Of a DNA stretch of 64,000 nt, positions 33,075 through 41,041 are shown one piece after another. Under the pieces are notes generated by a model. That model had not been told where the DNA came from, did not search any database, and saw only the letters and a program-made list of their open reading frames with translations. Every line of letters starts with the position of its first letter. The first letter of the stretch is position 1. Source of the DNA: DASWHR01 sp036398095 (GTDB lineage: Bacteria > Actinomycetota > AC-67); NCBI GenBank assembly GCA_036398095.1, contig DASWHR010000029.1, positions 1 through 64,000 of the forward strand. Reading direction: 5' to 3'. A program made the position numbers and the translations under genes.

Positions 33075-33198
33075 GCCCCCATCGCTTGGGCGACGTCCCG
33101 ACGGGATGCGTCGCAACCGGATTCGATCGGCAATCCGGATCGAGGGTCGGGGCCGCGGCACGTGAACCGAATGCCGCCCGCAGAACAGATCGTTCGTC

Positions 33199-34386
33199 TC
33201 ATTGCCCGCTCCTATTCCCGGCCGCGCATGTGCCGGCGTCGACGGTCTCATCGAGAATGAGCGCGTCCAGCCGGTCGAAAAACCGGGCGCGCGCGGCGGC
33301 GTCGCCGTGGGGCCGGGCCAGATGGTCACACGACACCCAACGATCCTTGATGACTGCATCGGGGAGATATCCGTCGTGCATCGAGCCGACCGCCCAATCG
33401 GGTTTTCCGGCCGTTTCCCAGCAACTAAACAGTTGTCCGTCCGCGCTGACGACGGCGCCCGTTCTTCCTGCGAAGGTTCCGCAGAATGGGCAGTCGCGAG
33501 TCGAAGTCCCCATCAGCGGCACGCGGAGGCCCCGTCGAATCGCGAGCATGACGAGGCCGCCGAGTCGCTCGCGAAGCTCGTCGCTATATCCGAGGCAATC
33601 GCCGTAGCCGATGCCGACGTCGTCGAGCAACGCGAAATGCACGGTCGAGGGGTGCGCGACGGATATCGACGCCACGTGCTCGACGAGATCTTCGAGCCCG
33701 TCGAGATTGGAGGCGCCCACATTTACCCGAAAATGCCAGCGGAGGCTCGTCGCAGCGGCCGCTTCACGAATGTTGGCAAGAATCGTGTCGTACGTCGCCC
33801 GGCCGCGGCGTGTGACGCGGACTCGATCGTGGCTTTCGCGTGTGCCGTCGAAGGTGACCTGGATCCGGCGAAGTCCCGCCGCTTCGAGTTCGGCCGCGAT
33901 CTCCGCGGTCAGAAGCGTTGCGTTGCTGATCATCTCCGCATGAACGAGTCCGATCGGCGTCAGCGCCTTCAACAGCGACACGCAACCCGTCGGGTTCAGC
34001 AGTGGTTCGCCTCCGAACAGCAGCAATGCGATCTCGGAGAAGCCCAGATGCTCCATGCGCGACGACGCAAACTCGCGGATCTGCGCAATGCCGTCCTCGC
34101 TGAGGGTCGCCCGCGGAATGCGCGGCGGCGCGCTGCTTGCGCCGGCCGGCGGTCCGAGGTTCTGGAAGCAGTATGCGCACCCGAGGTTGCACGCCGTGGA
34201 CGGAAGGACCGTCAGAGCAAACGGCTTTCGATCTCTGCGAAAGAACTGCCGTCCTTCAAGCGTCCCTCGGGCGATCGCGCTGAGTGCTCCGTCGTGGACC
34301 GCGTCGTGCGGCAGCCTCGACACGCGATTACCCGAGGTGATCCACCATCCGTTCCGGGTGGGAAGCAGTCTGAAACTGTCGCTCAT
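33199..34386 (-). CDS. Radical SAM peptide maturase with SPASM/twitch-like C-terminus
   Basis: A 395-residue radical SAM enzyme. The CxxxCxxC cluster motif is CNLGCAYCF (C66, C70, C73), with LLFGGEPLLN (124-131) binding SAM. A C-terminal cysteine set (DCPFCGTF at C299 and C302, C322 in FSCWET, C353, C387) should hold auxiliary iron-sulfur clusters as in peptide-modifying SPASM or twitch enzymes. The first 55 residues could form a small peptide-recognition domain. ATG 34386 follows GGGAGGTG. The 19-residue peptide gene just upstream is the likely substrate. The chemistry cannot be read from sequence. Confidence 0.88.
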   Translation of the reverse strand: MSDSFRLLPTRNGWWITSGNRVSRLPHDAVHDGALSAIARGTLEGRQFFRRDRKPFALTVLPSTACNLGCAYCFQNLGPPAGASSAPPRIPRATLSEDGIAQIREFASSRMEHLGFSEIALLLFGGEPLLNPTGCVSLLKALTPIGLVHAEMISNATLLTAEIAAELEAAGLRRIQVTFDGTRESHDRVRVTRRGRATYDTILANIREAAAATSLRWHFRVNVGASNLDGLEDLVEHVASISVAHPSTVHFALLDDVGIGYGDCLGYSDELRERLGGLVMLAIRRGLRVPLMGTSTRDCPFCGTFAGRTGAVVSADGQLFSCWETAGKPDWAVGSMHDGYLPDAVIKDRWVSCDHLARPHGDAAARARFFDRLDALILDETVDAGTCAAGNRSGQ

Positions 34387-34412
34387 CGAACACCTCCCGG
34401 GGGGGGCGACGG

Positions 34413-34436
34413 GGAGTCAATTCACAAATTGACTCC
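34413..34436 (-). other. Hairpin at the end of the precursor peptide gene
   Basis: GGAGTCAATT (34413-34422), loop CACA, AATTGACTCC (34427-34436): a perfect 10-pair stem spanning the stop codon of the precursor gene and the first bases of the gap to the radical SAM gene. It lacks a T-run. Hairpins in this place commonly raise precursor over enzyme expression. Confidence 0.7.
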
Positions 34437-34481
34437 GCAGATCACGCGCTCCTCCATCTCGACCACTTCGAACTCGTCCAT
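34422..34481 (-). CDS. Putative 19-residue RiPP precursor peptide
   Basis: The frame from ATG 34481 encodes MDEFEVVEMEERVICGVNL. Support: GGAAGGGGG lies about 6 bases before ATG, a promoter with -35/-10 elements lies just upstream, a hairpin follows, and the radical SAM maturase starts 35 bases downstream. The acidic N-terminal half looks like a leader and the hydrophobic C-terminus with one Cys (VICGVNL) like a core. The CGV resembles the end of mycofactocin precursors (MCGVY), though the terminal aromatic is missing here. No aromatic residue lies in the putative core. Too short for most gene finders. Confidence 0.75.
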   Translation of the reverse strand: MDEFEVVEMEERVICGVNL

Positions 34482-34506
34482 GCCGCACCCCCTTCCGTCG
34501 GGCCGT

Positions 34507-34549
34507 ATGGTACTCTCACAATGATATTTGCGCAAGAAAATTTGTGCAA
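34507..34549 (-). promoter_or_regulatory. Promoter and operator of the RiPP-like operon
   Basis: Reading the minus strand, TTGCGC (34535-34530), a 17-base spacer and TACCAT (34512-34507) form a -35/-10 pair 25 bases upstream of the precursor start. The self-palindromic TTGCGCAA (34528-34535) and TTGTGCAA (34542-34549) overlap the -35 region at a 14-base pitch, a likely operator for the divergent ArsR-like regulator. Confidence 0.6.
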
Positions 34550-34639
34550 CTTCTGTCGTAGCCTTCGGGATGCGGCGGCGATAGGCTGCGCTCGGCTCGC
34601 GGAGACTCACGAGCGGAGGCTCACGAACGGAGCAGAGAC

Positions 34640-35242
34640 GTGGCGAGGAAGGCGAGAGGCGTCAAAGAATTCGCAACCTTGAAGGCTTTGGCGAATCCGG
34701 CGCGCATTCGCCTGTACGAGGTCCTCGTTCAAGCGGGTCCCGCGACGGTGTCGGATCTGGCGAACAAGACCGGCCTGGCGGTGGGTTCGGCCAGCTATCA
34801 CCTCGGTCAGATGCACGCCGCAGGCCTGATTGCGCAGGCGAAAACGCCCTCGCACGACGGCCGCGAGCGCTGGTGGGAAGCGTTGCCGGGCGCACTCCGA
34901 TGGTCCGCCGCCGATTTCACGGGCTCGCCCGGGCGGCGAGAAGCATCGACGGCCGGTCAGCGCCTCCTCGCCCAGCGGCGATCAGAGCGGCTTGCCCATT
35001 GGCACCGGACGTGGCATCGCTGGGGTCGTGAATGGCTGGATGCAACCTCGGAAACGGATGCGGTCCTGATGCTCACATCCTCGGAAATGGCAACGATGGG
35101 AGCCGAGCTCCAGGCGGTGATCCGTAAATGGTCCGCCGGCACCGGCCGGCCGTCCCCACGCCGCGCCGGGGATCGCTCGCGCAAGCCCGTCTTCGCATTC
35201 CTGTACGCATTCCCCATGGACGACGACGCCCCGCGGCGCTAA
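34640..35242 (+). CDS. ArsR-like winged-helix regulator
   Basis: A 200-residue protein starting at GTG 34640. The first 85 residues form an ArsR-type winged helix: FATLKALANPARIRLYEVLV, then ATVSDLANKTGLAVGSASYH (recognition helix) and a wing. The rest (about residues 90-200) is helical and basic, perhaps an effector or dimer domain; it lacks the metal-binding Cys motif of ArsR/SmtB. It diverges from the RiPP-like operon and probably controls it through the TTGCGCAA-type sites. Its 3' end faces the hydantoinase gene. Confidence 0.85.
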   Translation: MARKARGVKEFATLKALANPARIRLYEVLVQAGPATVSDLANKTGLAVGSASYHLGQMHAAGLIAQAKTPSHDGRERWWEALPGALRWSAADFTGSPGRREASTAGQRLLAQRRSERLAHWHRTWHRWGREWLDATSETDAVLMLTSSEMATMGAELQAVIRKWSAGTGRPSPRRAGDRSRKPVFAFLYAFPMDDDAPRR

Positions 35243-35261
35243 GTGGTTGCCGGACGCTTCG

Positions 35262-36692
35262 CTACGCCCGGCGCACGTAGCGGCCGGGGAAGTCTTTGGC
35301 GATCTCACCGTCGCGGAACATCGGGATGCCGCGCACGAGCGTCGCGACGGGCCAGCCGCGGACGGCGATTCCGTTGAACGGCGTGTGGTCCTGCGCGCTG
35401 CGGCACCGCTCGGGCGTGACGGGTTGCTCGAGGCCGATATCGACGATCGCAAGATCGGCGTCGGCGCCGACCGCGATGGTCCCCTTGCGCGGATACAGGT
35501 TGAAGGTGCGTGCCGGCGCGGCGCTCGCGACCTGCGCGATGCGATCCAGCGTGATGCCGCGCTTGTGGTGGCCTTCGCTGATCAGCACCGGATACAGCAG
35601 CGCCGTGCCGCCGAAGCCGGGAAGCGCCGGCCACAGATCCTCGCCCTTGGATTCCTCCATGCAGCACGCGTGGTCGGACGCGACGGTGCCGATGCGCCCG
35701 TCGGCCAGACCGCGCCACAGCGCTTCGTTGTCTTCGCGCGTGCGGATCGGCGGATTGACCTTGCCCCCCAGTCCCTTGCCCTCCAGCATGTCGTGCGAGA
35801 GCGCGAGATGGTGCACGGTTACCTCCAGGTTCGCGTCCAGCGCGTAGCGGCGGCGAACTTCGTCGGCCTTGCCGAGCGCCTCGGCCGACGATAGATGCAA
35901 GAAGTTGGGACGCACGCGCGTCGCGCCGGCAAGCACGCCCGCCTCTTCGATCGCAAGCTGCTCGGTGAGCGGCGGACGGCCGGCCGCGTACTCGGCCAGA
36001 CCGCCGACGGACGGATCTGCCTTGGCGCGCTCGATGAACACGCGCAGCAGTTCGGCCTGCTCGCAGTGAAGCGACAGCGAGATGCGTCCGGGGTGCGCGA
36101 GGTCGGCGGCCGAGACGGCTTCCATGATCTCGAACAGATGCCCGAGGTCGTACTCATCGGTCATCGTGTAGGACTTCGCGTCGCGCGAGTCGGCCGACAG
36201 GTTCAGGCCCTTGTAGAACATGTAGTACTTGAAGGACGCGATGCCCATCTCGCCGACCAGCCACGGGATCTCGGCGACGTGCTCGGCCGTCATCGGCGCC
36301 AGATGGAACCCGAAGTCGGTCTTGGCATGGCCTTCGACCGCCCGAAGCACTTCGGGGAAGATCTGCTTGTAAGGGCCGGTCTTGTTCAAGTAATGGCTGC
36401 CGGTGCGGAAGTAGGACACGACCGTGGTGACGCCGCCGACGAGCGAAGATGTGGTCTCCGATTCGGTGTCGTCGGTGAGGTCGCGATAGATGCCGAGGTG
36501 ATAGTGCGAGTCGACGGCACCGGGAAAGACGTGCTTGCCGCGCGCGTCGATCGCTTCGCCGGCGTCGCCGGACCCCAGATCGTCGGCGATCGCGGCGATG
36601 CGTCCGTCTTTGATTGCGATGTCGCCGCGCACTTCGCCGACGAACGGAATCACCAGCGTGCCACCGGTCACGACGATGTCGTAGCGGGCCAT
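35262..36692 (-). CDS. Hydantoinase/dihydropyrimidinase-family amidohydrolase
   Basis: A 476-residue cyclic amidohydrolase. It begins YDIVVTGGTLVIPFVGEVRG and has the metal motif DSHYHLG (H63, H65), the bridging-Lys segment GIASFKYYMFYKG (K155 if carboxylated), HCEQAE and FLHLSS with further His ligands, and VASDHACC with the catalytic Asp. It opens cyclic amides, imides or related rings; the real substrate is unknown. ATG 36692 overlaps the end of the PrpD gene by 25 bases. It is the last gene of the operon starting at 40910. Confidence 0.9.
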   Translation of the reverse strand: MARYDIVVTGGTLVIPFVGEVRGDIAIKDGRIAAIADDLGSGDAGEAIDARGKHVFPGAVDSHYHLGIYRDLTDDTESETTSSLVGGVTTVVSYFRTGSHYLNKTGPYKQIFPEVLRAVEGHAKTDFGFHLAPMTAEHVAEIPWLVGEMGIASFKYYMFYKGLNLSADSRDAKSYTMTDEYDLGHLFEIMEAVSAADLAHPGRISLSLHCEQAELLRVFIERAKADPSVGGLAEYAAGRPPLTEQLAIEEAGVLAGATRVRPNFLHLSSAEALGKADEVRRRYALDANLEVTVHHLALSHDMLEGKGLGGKVNPPIRTREDNEALWRGLADGRIGTVASDHACCMEESKGEDLWPALPGFGGTALLYPVLISEGHHKRGITLDRIAQVASAAPARTFNLYPRKGTIAVGADADLAIVDIGLEQPVTPERCRSAQDHTPFNGIAVRGWPVATLVRGIPMFRDGEIAKDFPGRYVRRA

Positions 36693-38044
36693 GGCAGGTT
36701 CACCTCTCCTTCGCGTAGCGCGTCTTCGACGGCGCCGGCGTCCGCGTCGCTCAGAGCGCGGGTGGCGTTGTCGCGAAACTTCCGCAGCACTTCGTCGTCG
36801 GACAGCGGCCGTCCCGGCCCGCCGCGGTTGCTTAGAACCTTGCGTTCGAGCGCGCGGCCGTCTCGCGTCGTGACACGGACGATCGCGGGAAACTCGTCTG
36901 GATAGATCGCATCGCATTCGGGATCGGCGACGATTTCGATGCGCTGCATCAGCGCGCGCCGGTCGGGATCGGCGGCGAGCGCGTCGCTGAAGTCGTCCAA
37001 GCCGAGTCCGAGCCCGCCGCCGCCGTGCAGGGCCGCCGCCACCGCATACGGACCCGAAAACTGCGCCTGATAGCCGGTCGCCGGGACGCGCTTCGCCTCG
37101 ACCGGTTCGCCGATCGTTCGCACGGTCGGCGTCGGGACACCGACCGTGATCGACGCGACGTCGCCGGGCCCCAGACCGTCGTCGCGAAGCGCGATCGCCG
37201 CGTCGATCGCGGCTTGCGTGAAATGATTCGCGGGATACGGCTTGAAATGCAGCCGCCGGATCTCCCATTCCCCCGGCGCGCGCAGCGGCGCGTCGTCGTA
37301 TTCGCCGGACAGCCATGCCTGATAGAAGCCGAACCGGCCCTCGAACGCGGTCGGCGGGCCGGTGATCCCGCGCGCGGCGAGCATCGCTGCGGTGACGCCC
37401 GCGTGCGCCGCCCAGCCGCAATGCACCCGCTTGACCGTGCCGCCGGCGCGGTTTCCTTCGAGCACGCCCGACCCCATGCTGACCGCGATCCCGAGCGCGT
37501 GCGCGATGCCGGCGGCGTCCAGCCCCAGCAACCGCGCGGACGCGGCCGCCGCGCCGAGCGCGCCGCAGATCGACGTCGCGTGCTGGCCGCGCTCGAAGAA
37601 CAGCGACTGGCGGCGCGCGGCGTCGTAGCCGGCCATGCCGGTGCGGATGCAGATTTCGATGCCGGCCGCGGTCGCGTCCAGAAACGCTTCCCGCGATGCG
37701 CCGGCATGCTCGGCGACCGCGAACGCGGCCGGCACGACGGACGCGGATGGATGAAGGATCGACGGCAGGTGCGTGTCGTCGTAGTCGAGCGAGTGTGCGA
37801 GCACGCCGTTGGCAAACGCGGCGCTCGCCATCGGCACGCGTGCTCGCTCCCCGACGATCGACGACTGCCCGGCGCCGCCCTGCTCGCGCATCATCGCGAC
37901 GACCGCCTGCGAGGTGTCGAGCGGGAGCGCGGCGATCGCGACGCCGACCGTATCGAGCACGTGCCACCGCACCATCCCGGCCACGTCGGGCGGCACCGAC
38001 GGGGACGCCGCGAACGCGGCAAGCCGCCCCGCGACCGTCGTCAT
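36668..38044 (-). CDS. MmgE/PrpD family protein
   Basis: A 458-residue protein of the MmgE/PrpD fold (2-methylcitrate dehydratase and relatives). Recognisable are HVLDTVGVAIAALPLDTS, NGVLAHSLDYDDTHLPS and HPSASVVPAAFAVAEH in the N-terminal helical domain and HFKPYPANHFTQAAID in the second domain. It may dehydrate a hydroxy-acid or isomerise a dicarboxylic acid. It overlaps the cyclase gene by four bases (ATGT...TGA region) and belongs to the operon under IclR-type site E. A second MmgE/PrpD gene (48180-49532) is in the other operon. Confidence 0.9.
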   Translation of the reverse strand: MTTVAGRLAAFAASPSVPPDVAGMVRWHVLDTVGVAIAALPLDTSQAVVAMMREQGGAGQSSIVGERARVPMASAAFANGVLAHSLDYDDTHLPSILHPSASVVPAAFAVAEHAGASREAFLDATAAGIEICIRTGMAGYDAARRQSLFFERGQHATSICGALGAAAASARLLGLDAAGIAHALGIAVSMGSGVLEGNRAGGTVKRVHCGWAAHAGVTAAMLAARGITGPPTAFEGRFGFYQAWLSGEYDDAPLRAPGEWEIRRLHFKPYPANHFTQAAIDAAIALRDDGLGPGDVASITVGVPTPTVRTIGEPVEAKRVPATGYQAQFSGPYAVAAALHGGGGLGLGLDDFSDALAADPDRRALMQRIEIVADPECDAIYPDEFPAIVRVTTRDGRALERKVLSNRGGPGRPLSDDEVLRKFRDNATRALSDADAGAVEDALREGEVNLPWPATTSS

Positions 38045-38841
38045 GTGCCGACGACCGCGAGCGGACGCACCGGCGAGCCGGTCGCGCCGACGATCTTGAG
38101 CGGCGCCAGCACGAAGACGAACTCGCGCACGCCGGCCGCCGCGAGCTCTTCCAGCGCGAGCGTTTCGATGATGTGAATGCCGTGTTCGACCAGCAGCACC
38201 CGATGCGCCGGAAGCAGCGCGTGACCGGCGCCGGCCGGCAGGCGCTCGAAGGCGATCGAGTCGGCGCCGGCGGCTCGCACGCGTTTGGACGCGAGCCATT
38301 TCGCGGCTTCTTCCCCGGGTCCCGGCACGCCGGTCGCGCGTCCGACGGTGGCGTCGCGGTCGGGCCAGTGCCGTCCCCAGCCGGTTCGGATCAGTGCGAC
38401 GTCGCCTTCGTTCAATGCGACGTCGCAGGCCTGAAGATCCGCGGCCGTGATCTCGTAGCCGGCATCGCAGGCATCCAGACCCAAGGCGCGGGGCACGTCC
38501 AGCAGCACACCGCGACACACCCACGGCGCGACGGTCTCGATGCCGTGCACGCTGAAGCGTCCACCCACCGACGCAGACGCCGCATCGTGGCCGCCGAACA
38601 GCGTGCCGTCGTGCGATACGTGCGACAAGGCGTCGATGTGGGTGCCGACATGGCCGCCGGTGACGATCATCTCGTTGGCGGCGCTGCCGCCGTCGGCGCG
38701 CATCATGTCGCCGTGGCGGCGGACGAGCGCCATGCGGAACTCGGGATGGTTCGGCGACTGGGGCATGCCGGCGAACAGCTCGCGGCCCAGGTCGAACACG
38801 CGCACGCCGCGCGCAATCGCATCCAGCAGCGGGTCAGGCAA
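38041..38841 (-). CDS. Cyclase-family metal-dependent hydrolase (kynurenine formamidase-like)
   Basis: A 266-residue protein of the cyclase/formamidase family. The zinc-binding motif is HVGTHIDALSH (H64, H68, D70, H74). The start is TTG 38841, overlapping the end of the CoA-transferase gene by eight bases. These enzymes hydrolyse N-formyl amides or lactones/cyclic ketones. In this operon with a CoA-transferase, PrpD protein and hydantoinase, an amide- or lactone-opening step is plausible. Confidence 0.88.
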   Translation of the reverse strand: MPDPLLDAIARGVRVFDLGRELFAGMPQSPNHPEFRMALVRRHGDMMRADGGSAANEMIVTGGHVGTHIDALSHVSHDGTLFGGHDAASASVGGRFSVHGIETVAPWVCRGVLLDVPRALGLDACDAGYEITAADLQACDVALNEGDVALIRTGWGRHWPDRDATVGRATGVPGPGEEAAKWLASKRVRAAGADSIAFERLPAGAGHALLPAHRVLLVEHGIHIIETLALEELAAAGVREFVFVLAPLKIVGATGSPVRPLAVVGT

Positions 38842-40033
38842 TCACGCCACGCTCCCGCAGCGCGGCGATTCGCGAAGCCGGGACGCCGGCCTCGCCGAGC
38901 ACCGCGTCGGTGTCGGCGCCGAGCGCTCGTCCGGTCCAGCGAATCTGACCCGGGGTGTCGCTCATTCGAAACAGCAGGTTCTGCATGCGAATCGATCCGA
39001 AATCCTCGTCGGGGACGGCGGTGATCATCTCAGTGGCGCGCACGTGCGGGTCGTCCATGAGCGCGGCGACGTCGTAGACCGGCGCGATCGCGGCCTGCGC
39101 CGCCTCGAATGCCTCGATCACCTCGTCGCGCGTGCGCTCGGCGATCCAGGCCGCCACATAGCCGTCGAGCAGATCGTTGTGCTGCGCGCGCCCGACGCCG
39201 GTCGCGAACCAGGGCTCGTCGCACACCTCGGGATGGCCGACCAGATCCATCACGCGGCGCGCGATCGTATCGGCCGACGTCGAGATCGCCACCCACGTTC
39301 CATCCTTGGTCTTGTAGACGTTGCGGGGCGCATTGTTGTCGCTTCGGTTGCCGCGACGCGGCTGCACTTGCCCGAGCTGGTCGTAGACGATCGGCTGCGG
39401 CCCGAGCGCGGTGACGATCGGCTCGAGGATCGAGATGTCGATCTGCTGGCCCTCACCCGAGCCGCCGCGGCGATCGCGGTGATACAGCGCCATCATCGCC
39501 GCGTTCGCGGCGCTGATCCCGGCGATCGAGTCGGCCAAGCCGAACGGCGGCAGCGTCGGCGGCCCGTCCGGCTCGCCGGTGATCGCCGCGAAACCGCTCA
39601 TCGACTCGGCCAGGGTGCCGAATCCGGGCCGCGACGAATACGGCCCCGTCTGCCCGAAGCCGGTCACGCGCACCAGGACGACGCCCGGGTTGACGTCGCG
39701 GAGGCGCTCGTAGCCGACGCCCCACCTCTCGAGCGTGCCCGGCCGGAAGTTCTCGACGACGACATCGGCGGTGCGCACCAGATCCAAAAACACCGACGCG
39801 CCGTCGGGATCGCCCAGGTACAGCCCGACGCACCGCTTGTTGCGCGAGAGCATTTTCCACCACAGCGGGATCCCGTCCTTGCGCGGGCCGTGGCCGCGCA
39901 TCGAGTCGCCTTTGGATGGATGCTCGATCTTGATCACATCGGCGCCGAAGTCGCCGAGGATTTGGCAGCACAGCGGGCCGGCCAGCACCGTTGACACGTC
40001 GAGCACGCGGATGCCCGACAGCGGACCGCTCAT
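38834..40033 (-). CDS. CaiB/BaiF-family (type III) CoA-transferase
   Basis: A 399-residue enzyme transferring CoA between acyl groups. The N-terminus is GPLSGIRVLDVSTVLAGPLC, followed by the family's FGADVIKIEHPSKGD, RNKRCVGLYLGD and ADVVVENFRPGTLERWG; LADSIAGISAAN includes the likely catalytic Asp. ATG 40033 is chosen because the family begins there and GGGGAG lies upstream; an earlier in-frame ATG at 40081 lies inside the preceding gene. It lies second in the operon after the cupin gene. Confidence 0.92.
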   Translation of the reverse strand: MSGPLSGIRVLDVSTVLAGPLCCQILGDFGADVIKIEHPSKGDSMRGHGPRKDGIPLWWKMLSRNKRCVGLYLGDPDGASVFLDLVRTADVVVENFRPGTLERWGVGYERLRDVNPGVVLVRVTGFGQTGPYSSRPGFGTLAESMSGFAAITGEPDGPPTLPPFGLADSIAGISAANAAMMALYHRDRRGGSGEGQQIDISILEPIVTALGPQPIVYDQLGQVQPRRGNRSDNNAPRNVYKTKDGTWVAISTSADTIARRVMDLVGHPEVCDEPWFATGVGRAQHNDLLDGYVAAWIAERTRDEVIEAFEAAQAAIAPVYDVAALMDDPHVRATEMITAVPDEDFGSIRMQNLLFRMSDTPGQIRWTGRALGADTDAVLGEAGVPASRIAALRERGVIA

Positions 40034-40055
40034 GACGGGTGACTCCCCGGAAACG

Positions 40056-40910
40056 TCACCGGCCGTCGCCGCTCCACTCACCGGTGGACTTCGAACGCAC
40101 CGGCAAGCCGGTGATCACGGGGCCTTGCGTTTCGGGATCGTAGTTCTCGGGCGTGCCTTCGGCGATGACGCGTTCGTTGGTCGTGTAGTAGTTGATCAGA
40201 TCGCCGTCGCTGCGAATCAGCCAGGCGCAGCCGTCGGGCTCGTGCGAGACGAAGTGCCCGTGCTTGACCCAGGCGGGACGAAAGAAGTACGTGCCGGGCG
40301 TGAGGTCGCCGAAGTTGTAGACCATCGATCCCCATACCGTGTAGGCCTCCTCGTAGCACGGATGGTGCGCGAGCCGATGGTCGTCCCAGCCCGGCTTGGC
40401 CCAGATGAGGCGCGAGTAGAAGCCGGTCTCGGGATTGCGGTGAAGCATCTTGATCATCAGGCCGGGCTTCGGGCCGGGCTTGTCCACCGGGTCCCACGGC
40501 ATCGCTTCGGTGTCGAGCACGATCAAGTCACGCTCTCGCGCCCACTCGGCCGTTTGCTCGTTCACTTCGAATCCCCAATCGCCCAACTCGCGATACAAGA
40601 GGATGCGCGTGCCCTCTTTCGCGGCGACCTTCGGCATCGCGACGCCTTTCGGCGCGTGGAAGTAGCCGCCCTTGCCCAGCACCGTGTCACCAACCGCGAT
40701 CTCGCCCGCCAGCACGTACCACTCGGTATCGGCCAGATGCCGCCCGGCCGGCCGCTCGAAGGCCGAGAGAAACTCGACGCTGGTCGACGCGGACCCATCC
40801 TCTTCGTCCAGCGAGAGATTTCGCTGGCGAGCTCTCCCATCGCCGAACGGAAGCTCGGCGCCATGCCAGATGTAGTCATCCTCGTGAATCAACTCGACAT
40901 GCGGACGCAT
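40056..40910 (-). CDS. Bicupin (DUF4437-like) protein, first gene of the catabolic operon
   Basis: A 284-residue soluble protein with two cupin-like halves. The first has ADTEWYVLAGEIAVGDTVLG and KGGYFHAPKGVAMP, the second GTYFFRPAWVKHGHFVSHEP, each with a short metal-binding His pattern. The start ATG 40910 has GGGGGTTT upstream and follows IclR-type site E by 15 bases. It may be a dioxygenase or an isomerase acting on the pathway substrate; the exact family is not certain. It heads the five-gene unit ending at 35262. Confidence 0.75.
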   Translation of the reverse strand: MRPHVELIHEDDYIWHGAELPFGDGRARQRNLSLDEEDGSASTSVEFLSAFERPAGRHLADTEWYVLAGEIAVGDTVLGKGGYFHAPKGVAMPKVAAKEGTRILLYRELGDWGFEVNEQTAEWARERDLIVLDTEAMPWDPVDKPGPKPGLMIKMLHRNPETGFYSRLIWAKPGWDDHRLAHHPCYEEAYTVWGSMVYNFGDLTPGTYFFRPAWVKHGHFVSHEPDGCAWLIRSDGDLINYYTTNERVIAEGTPENYDPETQGPVITGLPVRSKSTGEWSGDGR

Positions 40911-40925
40911 CGGCCCAAACCCCCT

Positions 40926-40950
40926 GTTTCGTTCAGCGGTACGGCGTTTC
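40926..40950 (-). promoter_or_regulatory. Predicted IclR-type operator, site E
   Basis: On the plus strand GTTTC (40926) - 7 - GGTAC (40938) - GGC - GTTTC (40946-40950); on the minus strand GAAAC-GCC-GTACC-7-GAAAC, the same as the inner part of site B. A fourth half-site (ACCGC at 40958) is poor. It precedes the cupin-to-hydantoinase operon by 15 bases. Confidence 0.6.
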
Positions 40951-41041
40951 GTCCAGAACCGCCCAGAGTAGCCGGGTGTCCCGGAGCCGGTCAACGTCCC
41001 GTGCGAGGGGTTTGGACGGCAGCGAGCGGGGGAGGTACGTT

